This document shows positions 1 to 5,721 of a stretch of DNA of 5,721 nucleotides, in pieces. Made by a program: the position numbers and the translations under genes. Source of the DNA: JBJXFY01 sp046155815 (lineage in GTDB: Bacteria; Verrucomicrobiota; Verrucomicrobiia; Limisphaerales; CAIMTB01); contig JBJXFY010000278.1 in NCBI GenBank assembly GCA_046155815.1, forward strand, positions 1-5,721, written 5' to 3'. Under the pieces are notes generated by a model. The model saw only the letters and a list, made by a program, of their open reading frames with translations, searched no databases and was not told the origin of the DNA. Within the stretch, counting starts at the first letter, position 1; each line of letters begins with the position of its first letter.

Positions 1-2
1 CC

Positions 3-830
3 ATGCGCCTCGACGCCCACCAGCATTTCTGGAAGTACGACGCCGCGGAGTACCCGTGGATTCCCGCCGGCTCGCCGCTGCACCGGGACTGGCTGCCGGA
101 CGACCTCGCGCCGCTGCTCGACGCCGCGGGGCTGGACGGCTGCATCGCCGTCCAGGCGCGGCAGACCCTGGCGGAATCGCGCTGGCTGCTCGCGCTCGCG
201 GACGCGCACCCCTTCATCCGCGGCGTGGTGGGCTGGGCGGACCTGCGGAGCGACCGCGTGGAGGAGGAGCTGGCGCCGCTGGCCGCGCACCCGCGCTTCA
301 AGGGCGTGCGCCACGTCGCGCAGGACGAGCCGGACGACAGCTTCCTCGCGCGGCCGGACTTCATCCGCGGAGTGAGGAAGCTCGCCGGCCTCGGCCTGCG
401 GTACGACCTGCTGATCTTCCCGCGGCAGCTTCCCGCGGCCATCGCGCTGGTGGACGCCGCGCCGGACGTGGCCTTTGTGCTGGATCACCTCGCGAAGCCT
501 GCGATCCACGACGGTGCGCTGGAGCCGTGGCTCACGGGATTCCGCGAGCTGGCCCGGCGGCCGCACGTCTGCTGCAAGGTCTCGGGCCTCGTGACCGAGG
601 CGCGGCGGGACTGGCGGGCGGGGGATTTCCGGCCGTACCTCGACGCGGCGTTCGAGGCGTTCGGCCCGCGGCGGCTCATGTTCGGGTCGGACTGGCCGGT
701 GTGCCGGCTGGCGGCGGAGCACGCGGAGGTCGTGCGGCTGGTGACCGATTACATCACGCCCCTGCCGGCGGCGGACCGCGAGGCGGTGCTGGGCGGAACG
801 GCGGCGCGATTTTACGGCGTGGTCGCGTGA
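3..830 (+). CDS. Amidohydrolase, COG3618 / L-fuconolactonase-like TIM-barrel hydrolase
   Basis: A complete 275-residue protein of the amidohydrolase-2 superfamily (predicted TIM-barrel, cytoplasmic, no signal peptide), at the usual family length. The start opens directly with the family's N-terminal metal-site motif, DAHQHFW (residues 4-10, His6 and His8), so the ATG two bases into the window is credible although no upstream sequence is visible. Further family landmarks are GVVGWADL (74-81), FKGVRH (99-104), LDHLAKP (160-166, His162), CKVSGL (191-196) and the C-terminal MFGSDWP (227-232) with the presumed catalytic Asp230. Relatives hydrolyse sugar lactones such as L-fuconolactone or related ring compounds, often inside L-fucose or L-rhamnose catabolic clusters. 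The substrate cannot be read from this sequence because neighbouring pathway genes are not in view. The gene stops 105 nt before the next CDS, whose product is unrelated, so it probably ends an operon lying to the left. Family is secure; substrate is unknown. Confidence 0.92.
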   Translation: MRLDAHQHFWKYDAAEYPWIPAGSPLHRDWLPDDLAPLLDAAGLDGCIAVQARQTLAESRWLLALADAHPFIRGVVGWADLRSDRVEEELAPLAAHPRFKGVRHVAQDEPDDSFLARPDFIRGVRKLAGLGLRYDLLIFPRQLPAAIALVDAAPDVAFVLDHLAKPAIHDGALEPWLTGFRELARRPHVCCKVSGLVTEARRDWRAGDFRPYLDAAFEAFGPRRLMFGSDWPVCRLAAEHAEVVRLVTDYITPLPAADREAVLGGTAARFYGVVA

Positions 831-935
831 CTTCCGGCGACTTTTGCGGCTTGTCCGGCGCCGGGGCGGCCCGCAGCCTCGGCCTGCTCATTACGGTCCG
901 CCGTCTGGCCGGCACCCACAAACCAAACGCAGCTC

Positions 936-1919
936 ATGAAAAATCCGCTCCCCCCCGTCCCGTCACGGCCATGTTTGGCCGTACGCCGTTCACTGCTGGC
1001 TGCCGCCGCGCTGGCGGCCGGCCTGCCGCCCGCCCTGTGGGCCCAGGAGCCCGAGAGCGCCGCGGGTGTCGCGGACGAGGCGTCGTCACGGGTCAAGTTC
1101 CTGGGCGAGGCCGGGGTCGTGTTCCAGCCGGAGACGGACATTGACGGCCCGGGCGACGGCGCGTTCGAAGTGGTGAGGTACGACGCCGGCGTGCTGTTGA
1201 GCACGGACCTGACGGACCGGCTGCGCTGGGGCAACACGCTCTTTGCCGGGATCAGCGACTACGAGTTCGACGGCGGCGGCTTCGCGGCCGGCGACCCCTG
1301 GGACACGACGGTGCTGCTGCGCTATGGCACGTCCTTCGGCTACCGGCTGAACGAGACGTGGGGCGTGCGCGCGGGCGGCGTGTTCATGTACTCGCGCGAG
1401 ACGGACGCGGACTGGAGCACGAGCTTCACGGGCGGCGGCACGGTGGGCGTGGACTACCGCGTGAACAACCGGCTGTTCCTGACCGCGGGCCTGGGCGTCA
1501 CCAGCCAGATCGAGGACAGCGAGCAGCTCGTCCCGGCGATCGGCTTTGTCTGGGAGGCGACGGATGACTGGACCGTGCGGGTGGGCGCGTTGCCGGTGAG
1601 CGGCGGCGCGCTGGCCGGCGGCGAGGTGGAGTACCGGTTCAACGAGCCGCTCGCCCTCGGTCTCGGCGTACAGTTCAACCAGAGGCGCTTCCGGCTGGAC
1701 GATGAAGGCATCGCCCCCGATGGCGTGGGCCACGACCAGTCAATCCCGGTACGCCTGCGCCTCGGCTGGAACATCAATCCGGCGGTTTCCCTGCACCTGC
1801 TCACGGGTGTCGCCGTGGGCGGCGAGCTCGAACTGGCCGACCGCGACGGCGTCGTCCTGCGCAACGAGGACTACGATCCGGCGCTGTACTTCGGCCTGCG
1901 TTTCCTCGGGCGGTTCTGA
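936..1919 (+). CDS. Outer-membrane beta-barrel protein with signal peptide (DUF6268-like)
   Basis: A 327-residue exported protein. The N-terminus is a Sec signal peptide: basic region to about residue 18 (RR at 17-18), an Ala/Leu core (about 19-34), then a likely signal peptidase I cut after ALWA (Ala36/Gln37). The mature part of about 290 residues has alternating polar/hydrophobic strands separated by short D/G/N turns, and ends FGLRFLGRF. A C-terminal Phe on an amphipathic strand is the usual BAM recognition signal. The late segment RRFRLDDEG, then GVG, IPVRLRLGW, GGELEL and EDYDPAL, resembles the uncharacterised beta-barrel family I remember as DUF6268, common in Verrucomicrobiota; this was not checked. 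A soluble periplasmic beta protein is less likely. Pore, receptor or structural role cannot be told apart. The 105-nt upstream gap (831-935) shows no convincing sigma-70 promoter and no Shine-Dalgarno motif. The bases just before the ATG are A/C-rich (CACAAACCAAACGC), locally poorer in GC than the surroundings, which may keep the start site unfolded. Confidence 0.88.
   Translation: MKNPLPPVPSRPCLAVRRSLLAAAALAAGLPPALWAQEPESAAGVADEASSRVKFLGEAGVVFQPETDIDGPGDGAFEVVRYDAGVLLSTDLTDRLRWGNTLFAGISDYEFDGGGFAAGDPWDTTVLLRYGTSFGYRLNETWGVRAGGVFMYSRETDADWSTSFTGGGTVGVDYRVNNRLFLTAGLGVTSQIEDSEQLVPAIGFVWEATDDWTVRVGALPVSGGALAGGEVEYRFNEPLALGLGVQFNQRRFRLDDEGIAPDGVGHDQSIPVRLRLGWNINPAVSLHLLTGVAVGGELELADRDGVVLRNEDYDPALYFGLRFLGRF
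965..982 (+). other. Perfect 7-bp hairpin inside the signal-peptide codons
   Basis: ACGGCCA (965-971) and TGGCCGT (976-982) are exact reverse complements around a 4-nt TGTT loop. The stem starts 30 nt into the beta-barrel gene, over codons 10-16, just before the hydrophobic core of the signal peptide. The pairing is seen directly; any effect on translation or export is inference, and in GC-rich coding DNA such a stem may be chance. Confidence 0.4.
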
Positions 1920-1960
1920 GGCCGGGCCCGGACGAAGCGGAACGCGCGGGTCGCTGGCCC

Positions 1961-1995
1961 AAGGCGCCGGCCGCCTTCGGACCGCACCGGGGTCC
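1961..1995 (+). other. Two adjacent stem-loops between the beta-barrel and LD-carboxypeptidase genes
   Basis: AAGGCG (1961-1966) pairs with CGCCTT (1972-1977) over a 5-nt loop. One base later, GGACC (1979-1983) pairs with GGTCC (1991-1995) over a 7-nt loop. They sit in the 84-nt gap, 8 nt before the next ATG. Just after the upstream stop there is also a perfect 10-bp palindrome, CCGGGCCCGG (1922-1931). No T-run follows any of these, so a classical intrinsic terminator is not supported. They could act as an mRNA 3' end stabiliser, a Rho-type end, a translation-modulating leader, or be chance in GC-rich DNA. Confidence 0.25.
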
Positions 1996-2003
1996 TCCAG
2001 CCG

Positions 2004-2942
2004 ATGGACATCCTGAAGCCCCCGCGCCTGCGCCGCGGCGACGGGATCGGGCTGGTCGCGCCGGCCAGCCCGCCCCGCCGCCGGGAACAGATCGAGGGTG
2101 CCGTCCGCTACCTTGAGGCGTGCGGTTACCGCGTGAAGCTTGGCGCGCACGTCGAGGCGCGGCACGGCTTCTCCGCCGGCACGGATGAGCAGCGCGCCGC
2201 GGACCTGAACGGGATGTTCCGCGACCCGCAGGTGGCCGCCCTCTTTGCCCTGCGCGGCGGCAACGGCTGCTGCCGGCTGCTGCGCCGCCTGGACTACGCG
2301 GCCGTGCGCCTGCATCCGAAGATCCTTGCCGGCTACAGCGACCTGACCTGCCTCCAGCTCGCGCTGTGGCGGCGGGCGAGGCTGGTCTCCTTCTCCGCGC
2401 CGATGCCGGCGGTCGAGTTCTGGTCGCGGCCCGATCCGTACACGGAGGAACATTTCTGGGCTTTGCTCACGTCGCGCGCGCGGCGGCGGGAGCTGCCTGC
2501 GCCGGTGGACCTGCCGGTGAAGCGGTGGCGCGGCGGCGTCGCGGCGGGGCCGCTGCTGGGCGGTTGCTGTTCCTTGGTGGTGTCGCTGCTTGGCACGCCG
2601 TTCCTGCCTGATTTCCGCGGCGCGGTCCTGTTCCTCGAGGACGTGCACGAGGCGCTGCACCGCATCCATCGGATGCTGACGCAGCTCGATCATGCCGGCG
2701 TGCTGCGGCGCGCGGCCGGACTGGTGCTCGGGCAGTTCACGGGGGCGGATCCTGAGCCGGGCGAGCCGCATTTGCCGCTGATGGATGTCTATGCCGAGAC
2801 GCTTGCGGGCTTCCGCGGACCGGTGCTGGCGGAAGTCGCGTACGGCCATGTACCGCGGAAGCTCACGCTGCCGCAGGGCGTCCGTGCGCGGGTGGATGGC
2901 GCGCGGGGGCGCATCACGTTGCTCGAAGCCGCGGTGGCGTGA
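2004..2942 (+). CDS. ldcA: LD-carboxypeptidase, peptidase family S66 (muramoyltetrapeptide carboxypeptidase)
   Basis: A 312-residue cytoplasmic serine peptidase, close to the 304-307 residues of characterised LdcA proteins. In that family it removes the terminal D-Ala from recycled murein tetrapeptides by cutting an L,D-bond. The N-terminus GDGIGLVAPASP (12-23) is typical. The nucleophile elbow is AGYSDLT (109-115) with Ser112, the glutamate is in LFLEDV (209-214, Glu212), and the histidine is in GHVPRKLTLPQG (281-292, His282). Order and spacing match the LdcA triad Ser115-Glu217-His285. Two conserved loops are atypical: the normally RGGYGS-like loop reads RGGNGCC (84-90), and GG[NC]LS reads GGCCS (186-190). 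The ATG follows 84 nt of non-coding DNA without a Shine-Dalgarno motif (TCCTCCAGCCG precedes it), but the family N-terminus begins here. Absence of a signal peptide fits cytoplasmic recycling. An MccF-type self-immunity peptidase of the same family is the alternative; size and context favour LdcA. Confidence 0.9.
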   Translation: MDILKPPRLRRGDGIGLVAPASPPRRREQIEGAVRYLEACGYRVKLGAHVEARHGFSAGTDEQRAADLNGMFRDPQVAALFALRGGNGCCRLLRRLDYAAVRLHPKILAGYSDLTCLQLALWRRARLVSFSAPMPAVEFWSRPDPYTEEHFWALLTSRARRRELPAPVDLPVKRWRGGVAAGPLLGGCCSLVVSLLGTPFLPDFRGAVLFLEDVHEALHRIHRMLTQLDHAGVLRRAAGLVLGQFTGADPEPGEPHLPLMDVYAETLAGFRGPVLAEVAYGHVPRKLTLPQGVRARVDGARGRITLLEAAVA

Positions 2943-3069
2943 GCGTGGCGGGCCGGTCGAAAGCCGGCGCCGCGGCCCGCACCACCAACGCCGGATGCGC
3001 CGCGCCAGGCGGTCTTCGGGGTCCCGGTGCGTGATTGAACCGGCCCGGCGTCGCGCCCAACCTTGCGGC

Positions 3070-4980
3070 GTGCGCCGTCCCCGACTCCGCCGCTGGCTGC
3101 TCGGCGGGTTCCTCACGCTCCTCGGTCTTGAGCTGCTTTACGTCGTCGCGGTGAACGTGGCGGTGCGCACCGAGGCCGTGCGGCGGGCCGTGAACCGGAA
3201 TCCCGACAAGACCTTCATCGCCTGGCGCTCGCTCACCTCGTGGTTTCCCGGGCAGTTCCGCGTCGAGGGTCTTGAGATTCTGGGGCAGGGATCGCGCGAC
3301 ATCTACTACGTGCGGCTGGATGAGGGCGCCTTTCGCGTGCAGCTCCTGCCGCTGCTATGGCGGGAAATCCGGACGGCGGAGCTGGCGGGGCGGGGGGTGG
3401 ACTTCCGCTTGCGGCGCGAGACGAATGTTGAGCCGGCGGAACTTGCCTTCCAGCCACCCGTCCCCGGCCTTGAAGACCTGCCGCGCCGCACCGCGCCGCG
3501 GCGTCCGAAAGGCCCGCCCGGCGCATGGCGCCTGCACGTGCACGCCGTGCGCCTCGCGGAGGTGGAGCAGCTCTGGATCTACACCTCGCGGCTGATCGGG
3601 CCGGGGACGCTGGACGGCACGGTGACGATGCAGTTCAACGGGCCGTTCCACGCGGTGGTGGAGGAGTTCGGGCTGCCGGCGGCGGCCTTGGTGCGCGGCG
3701 CCTCGCTGGTGGGCACGAACCTCGCGTTCCGCCTCGGCGGCACGCTCGGGCCGCTGACGTTCGGCGTGGACGACGTGCCGGGCGATCGCCTCTGGGACTT
3801 CATCGGCGCGCGGCTCGAACTGCGCGGGGAGCTGGGCGCGCTGACGGACATGGGCGAGCGCCTCGGAGCACAGCGGGCGGTGGAGTTTGGCGGCGGCGGG
3901 CGGATTGATGCCGACCTGCGGGTGGCCGACGGCGCGTGGGAGCCGGGCAGCCGGCTTGAAATCCTTTCGCCCGCGCTGCGCGTGACGCTGGGCGGCCATG
4001 CCTTCACGGGCGACGCGCGGGTGCAGGACATGGTGGCTGCCGAGGATGGCACGAACGTGTCGCGGCTGCGCATCACGCTGGACCGGGTGCAGGCCCGGCG
4101 CGGCGACCATCTCGTCAGCGAGCCGCCCGGCCCGACGATTGTGCTCGAGTCCGAGGCGCGCGAGCTGCGGCTGAGCCGGAGGTTCGCCGATGCGACGCTG
4201 CGCTTTGATCTCGCCCCGCTCACCGTGCCCGACGCGTCGTACCTGAACGAGTTCCTCCCGCCCAATTCCGGCCTGAAGTTCACCGGCGGCCGGCTGACGG
4301 CACAGGCGAACTTCGCCTCGGATGTCCTGCGCCGCGGCGCGGGGCGGATCGAGCTGTCCGGCGACGGCCTGGCGGCGCTGGTGGGGGGCCAGCCGCACGC
4401 GCTCGACCTTCGGCTGGAGGCGCCTTTCACGCTGCCCAAGCTGGGCAGCGGCGTCCTCCGCACGTTTGGCACGACGTTGATCCTGACCAATGTCGCCGTC
4501 CCCGGCCTGCGGGCGGACCAGCAGGAGGGCTGGTTTGCACGTCTCGAGATCGCCGGCGGTGAGCTGTTGCGGGGTGATCCCCCGACCGCCCGGGCCGACG
4601 TCCGGCTGTCCCTGCGCGACACCCGGCCGCTGATGGCCGTGCTGCGCGCCGGCGACGACGCGCCGGGCTGGCTGCGGCTGCTGCCCACCGTGCGGAATCT
4701 CGGCGGCGGCGGGGTGATCGAGATGCGGGAGGACGAAACCCACCTGCGCGCGCTCCAGCTCGAGGGCACGGGCACGGAGGTCAGGGCCGAGCTCGCCCTC
4801 GGCACGAACGGCGCGCGGGGGATCTTCTTTGCGCAGCGCGGCGCGGTGGCGGCGGGCTTTGACCTTCGCGGGGAGGGGCGGCGCTGGCGCATCCTCGGCG
4901 CGCGGCGGTGGTACGATCGCGCTCTGGCCTCGCCGCTGGCGCCGCCGGCCGTACCGGAGCCGGAGGAACGGGATGAATAG
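3070..4980 (+). CDS. Large membrane-anchored AsmA-like protein, function unknown
   Basis: With the GTG at 3070 the product is 636 residues: a basic head (RRPRLRR, 2-8), one hydrophobic helix (about 9-32), then a long extracytoplasmic region rich in beta-strand-like repeats. Early landmarks are FIAWRSLTSWFPGQFRVEGLEI and DEGAFRVQLLPLLWREI, followed by a Pro/Arg-rich linker (about 130-153) and recurring patterns such as LDGTVTMQFNGPF (about 180) and GGGRIDADLRVADG. The C-terminus is Pro/acidic (PPAVPEPEERDE). This layout recalls AsmA/TamB/YdbH-type envelope proteins, thought to carry lipids between membranes or assist outer-membrane assembly. I place it there by architecture, not a signature motif. 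The start is uncertain: the frame stays open back to 2785 inside the LD-carboxypeptidase gene. ATG 2995 (661 residues) and GTG 3031 are alternatives, but their extra residues are Arg-rich and unlike a signal anchor. None has a Shine-Dalgarno motif. From 3070 the gap to ldcA is 127 nt, with only a weak 5-bp stem (2952-2956 with 2964-2968). Confidence 0.72.
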   Translation: MRRPRLRRWLLGGFLTLLGLELLYVVAVNVAVRTEAVRRAVNRNPDKTFIAWRSLTSWFPGQFRVEGLEILGQGSRDIYYVRLDEGAFRVQLLPLLWREIRTAELAGRGVDFRLRRETNVEPAELAFQPPVPGLEDLPRRTAPRRPKGPPGAWRLHVHAVRLAEVEQLWIYTSRLIGPGTLDGTVTMQFNGPFHAVVEEFGLPAAALVRGASLVGTNLAFRLGGTLGPLTFGVDDVPGDRLWDFIGARLELRGELGALTDMGERLGAQRAVEFGGGGRIDADLRVADGAWEPGSRLEILSPALRVTLGGHAFTGDARVQDMVAAEDGTNVSRLRITLDRVQARRGDHLVSEPPGPTIVLESEARELRLSRRFADATLRFDLAPLTVPDASYLNEFLPPNSGLKFTGGRLTAQANFASDVLRRGAGRIELSGDGLAALVGGQPHALDLRLEAPFTLPKLGSGVLRTFGTTLILTNVAVPGLRADQQEGWFARLEIAGGELLRGDPPTARADVRLSLRDTRPLMAVLRAGDDAPGWLRLLPTVRNLGGGGVIEMREDETHLRALQLEGTGTEVRAELALGTNGARGIFFAQRGAVAAGFDLRGEGRRWRILGARRWYDRALASPLAPPAVPEPEERDE

Positions 4981-4983
4981 GTG

Positions 4984-5085
4984 GAAGCCTCAAAGCCCAA
5001 AGAAGGGGCTCACCGGCGCGTCACCGGCCGAATGGACCTGGACCCGGCGCTTCTCCTGAGCTTTGGGCCTTGAGCTTGGAGCTTC
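4984..5085. repeat. Intergenic inverted element built from 7-nt units
   Basis: CTCAAAGCCCAAAG (4989-5002) and CTTTGGGCCTTGAG (5061-5074) pair at 13 of 14 positions (one A/C mismatch) around a 58-nt interior. The outer ends GAAGC (4984-4988) and GCTTC (5081-5085) are also inverted, offset by an extra CTTGGA on the right. Both arms show 7-nt periodicity: GAGCTTT, GGGCCTT, GAGCTTG, GAGCTTC from 5058 to 5085, and, on the complement, TTCTTTG, GGCTTTG, AGGCTTC from 5004 back to 4984. The element begins 4 nt after the AsmA-like stop codon and is AT-richer than its surroundings. The interior holds a short direct repeat, TCACCGGC (5010-5017 and 5021-5028). It could be a dispersed hairpin or MITE-like intergenic repeat, an mRNA 3' end structure, or a terminator lacking a T-run. 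Confidence 0.6.
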
Positions 5086-5114
5086 GCGCCTGGCGCTCCC
5101 TTCCCCTCCTTGCC

Positions 5115-5128
5115 GGCGCGCGCGCGCC
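5115..5128. repeat. Alternating GC perfect palindrome upstream of the glycosyltransferase
   Basis: GGCGCGCGCGCGCC is its own reverse complement and contains alternating purine-pyrimidine bases, a composition that can adopt Z-DNA under supercoiling. It lies 21 nt before the ATG at 5150, in the 5' leader or promoter region. No convincing -35/-10 pair is seen around it. It may simply reflect the high GC of the genome. Confidence 0.35.
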
Positions 5129-5149
5129 GCGCTTACTTGCCGCGCCGCC

Positions 5150-5721
5150 ATGAGTTCCGATGCGCTGGTCGTCGTGCCCACGTACAACGAGCGGGAAAAC
5201 CTCCCCCCGCTCGCCGAGCGCGTCCTCGCGCTGCCCCGCCGCGTGGACCTGCTCGTCGTGGACGACAGCTCGCCCGACGGCACCGGGCAGCTCGCCGACG
5301 AACTGGCCGCGCGCGACCCGCGCGTGAACGTGCTGCACCGGCAGGTGAAGGACGGCCTCGGCCGGGCGTACATCGCCGGGTTCCAGTGGGCGCTCGCGCG
5401 CGGCTACGAGTACGTGCTGGAGATGGACGGCGACTTCTCCCACAACCCGGACGACATCCCGCGCTTCCTCGAGGCCGCGCACGGGGCGGACCTCGTGCTC
5501 GGCTCGCGGTACAGCCACGGCATCCGCGTGATCAACTGGCCGCTGAACCGCCTCGTGCTCTCGCTCGGGGCCGGGCTGTACGTGCGCCTCATCACCGGGA
5601 TGCCCTTCACGGACCCGACGGGCGGCTTCAAGTGCTTCCGCCGCGGCACGCTCGAGCGGCTGGACCTCGGCACCGTGCGGTCCAACGGCTACAGCTTCCA
5701 GATCGAGCTGACGCACCGCGT
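5150..5721 (+). CDS. Family 2 glycosyltransferase, polyprenyl-phosphate mannose synthase (Dpm1/Ppm1) type, 3' end cut by window
   Basis: The frame is open from the ATG at 5150 to the window edge, giving the first 190 residues of a protein whose family is usually about 240-250 long or longer. The GT-A fold motifs appear in order: VVVPTYNE (7-14), VVDDSSPDGT (36-45) for nucleotide binding, GLGRAYIAGFQWAL (69-82), the metal-binding DxD in EMDGDFSHNP (91-100, Asp93 and Asp95), GSRY (118-121), and the acceptor-side stretch DPTGGFKCFRR (155-165) followed by GYSFQIEL (180-187). Such enzymes transfer a sugar, usually mannose from GDP-mannose, to a polyprenyl phosphate at the inner face of the cytoplasmic membrane, making a donor for glycan or protein glycosylation. 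Sugar and lipid specificity are not readable here. The start fits the family N-terminus, with no Shine-Dalgarno motif (GCGCCGCC precedes the ATG). Whether C-terminal membrane segments follow cannot be seen. Confidence 0.9.
   Translation, partial: MSSDALVVVPTYNERENLPPLAERVLALPRRVDLLVVDDSSPDGTGQLADELAARDPRVNVLHRQVKDGLGRAYIAGFQWALARGYEYVLEMDGDFSHNPDDIPRFLEAAHGADLVLGSRYSHGIRVINWPLNRLVLSLGAGLYVRLITGMPFTDPTGGFKCFRRGTLERLDLGTVRSNGYSFQIELTHR

Noticed and set aside
834..864. CCGGCG/CGCCGG stem after the amidohydrolase stop as a terminator
   Set aside because: It has a 6-bp stem, a 19-nt loop and no T-run, and GC-rich DNA gives such pairs freely.
56..1144. 362-residue + strand frame overlapping the amidohydrolase and the start of the beta-barrel gene
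   Set aside because: It is an out-of-frame Gly/Arg/Ala-rich translation of two well-supported genes.
2785..2994. N-terminal extension of the AsmA-like protein starting inside the LD-carboxypeptidase gene
   Set aside because: It would overlap 158 nt of a gene whose conserved GHVPRKLTLPQG motif lies in the other frame. The extension is Arg-rich and would precede the membrane anchor.
3035..3063. TTGAAC followed 17 nt later by CAACCT as a possible promoter for a leaderless GTG 3070
   Set aside because: The -10 box matches only about two of six consensus positions, so it cannot be told from chance.
1740..3116. 458-residue minus-strand open frame over the LD-carboxypeptidase
   Set aside because: The + strand carries an intact S66 catalytic triad here. 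The antisense product is Arg/Gln/His-rich with no recognisable domain.
3355..5000. Long minus-strand open frames (462 and 473 residues) opposite the AsmA-like gene
   Set aside because: They are antisense to a coherent gene with a signal anchor, have low-complexity Arg/Ala/Pro/Ser-rich translations without motifs, and are typical of stop-poor GC-rich DNA.
5110..5139. TTGCCG plus TTACTT/TACTTG as a promoter for the glycosyltransferase
   Set aside because: The -10 match is poor at either 17- or 18-nt spacing.
5021..5716. Minus-strand open frames opposite the glycosyltransferase
   Set aside because: The + strand frame has every GT2 motif in order. The antisense frames cross the intergenic repeat and look compositional.
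1..5721. tRNA, rRNA, CRISPR arrays, transposase genes or attachment sites
   Set aside because: I saw no cloverleaf, no regularly spaced direct repeats, no transposase motifs and no terminal inverted repeats with target duplications.

Overview
The window is a very GC-rich (by eye about 70 %) stretch of bacterial chromosome with five protein genes, all on the + strand. No RNA genes, insertion sequences, CRISPR array or phage genes are visible. An outer-membrane beta-barrel with a signal peptide and C-terminal Phe shows that the host is a diderm (Gram-negative-type) bacterium. The beta-barrel type, the AsmA-like protein, the high GC and the lack of Shine-Dalgarno motifs remind me of Verrucomicrobiota, most likely Opitutaceae-like. 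That placement is inference from memory and was not checked by search.

Layout: (1) 3-830, a COG3618-type amidohydrolase (sugar-lactone or related hydrolase). (2) 936-1919, an exported outer-membrane beta-barrel protein with a small perfect hairpin inside its signal-peptide codons. (3) 2004-2942, a family S66 LD-carboxypeptidase of peptidoglycan recycling, with its Ser-Glu-His triad intact. (4) about 3070-4980, a large membrane-anchored AsmA-like protein of unknown exact role, whose start is uncertain. (5) 5150 to the window edge, a family 2 glycosyltransferase of the polyprenyl-phosphate-mannose synthase (Dpm1/Ppm1) type, cut off at residue 190. The gaps are 105, 84, 127 (52 if the upstream ATG is used) and 169 nt. 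That is too wide for tight translational coupling, though co-transcription of 3 and 4 is possible.

Genes 2 to 5 share an envelope theme: outer-membrane protein, peptidoglycan turnover, probable inter-membrane lipid or assembly factor, and polyprenyl-linked sugar donor synthesis. Gene 1 belongs to sugar or lactone catabolism and probably goes with genes outside the window on its left. Nothing in the sequence proves that the five act together.

The most unusual non-coding structure lies between genes 4 and 5: a roughly 100-bp inverted element (4984-5085) whose arms are built from 7-nt units related to AGCTTTG/GGCTTTG. The coding content itself looks like ordinary housekeeping and accessory envelope genes. 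I see no evidence for a new defence or mobile system.
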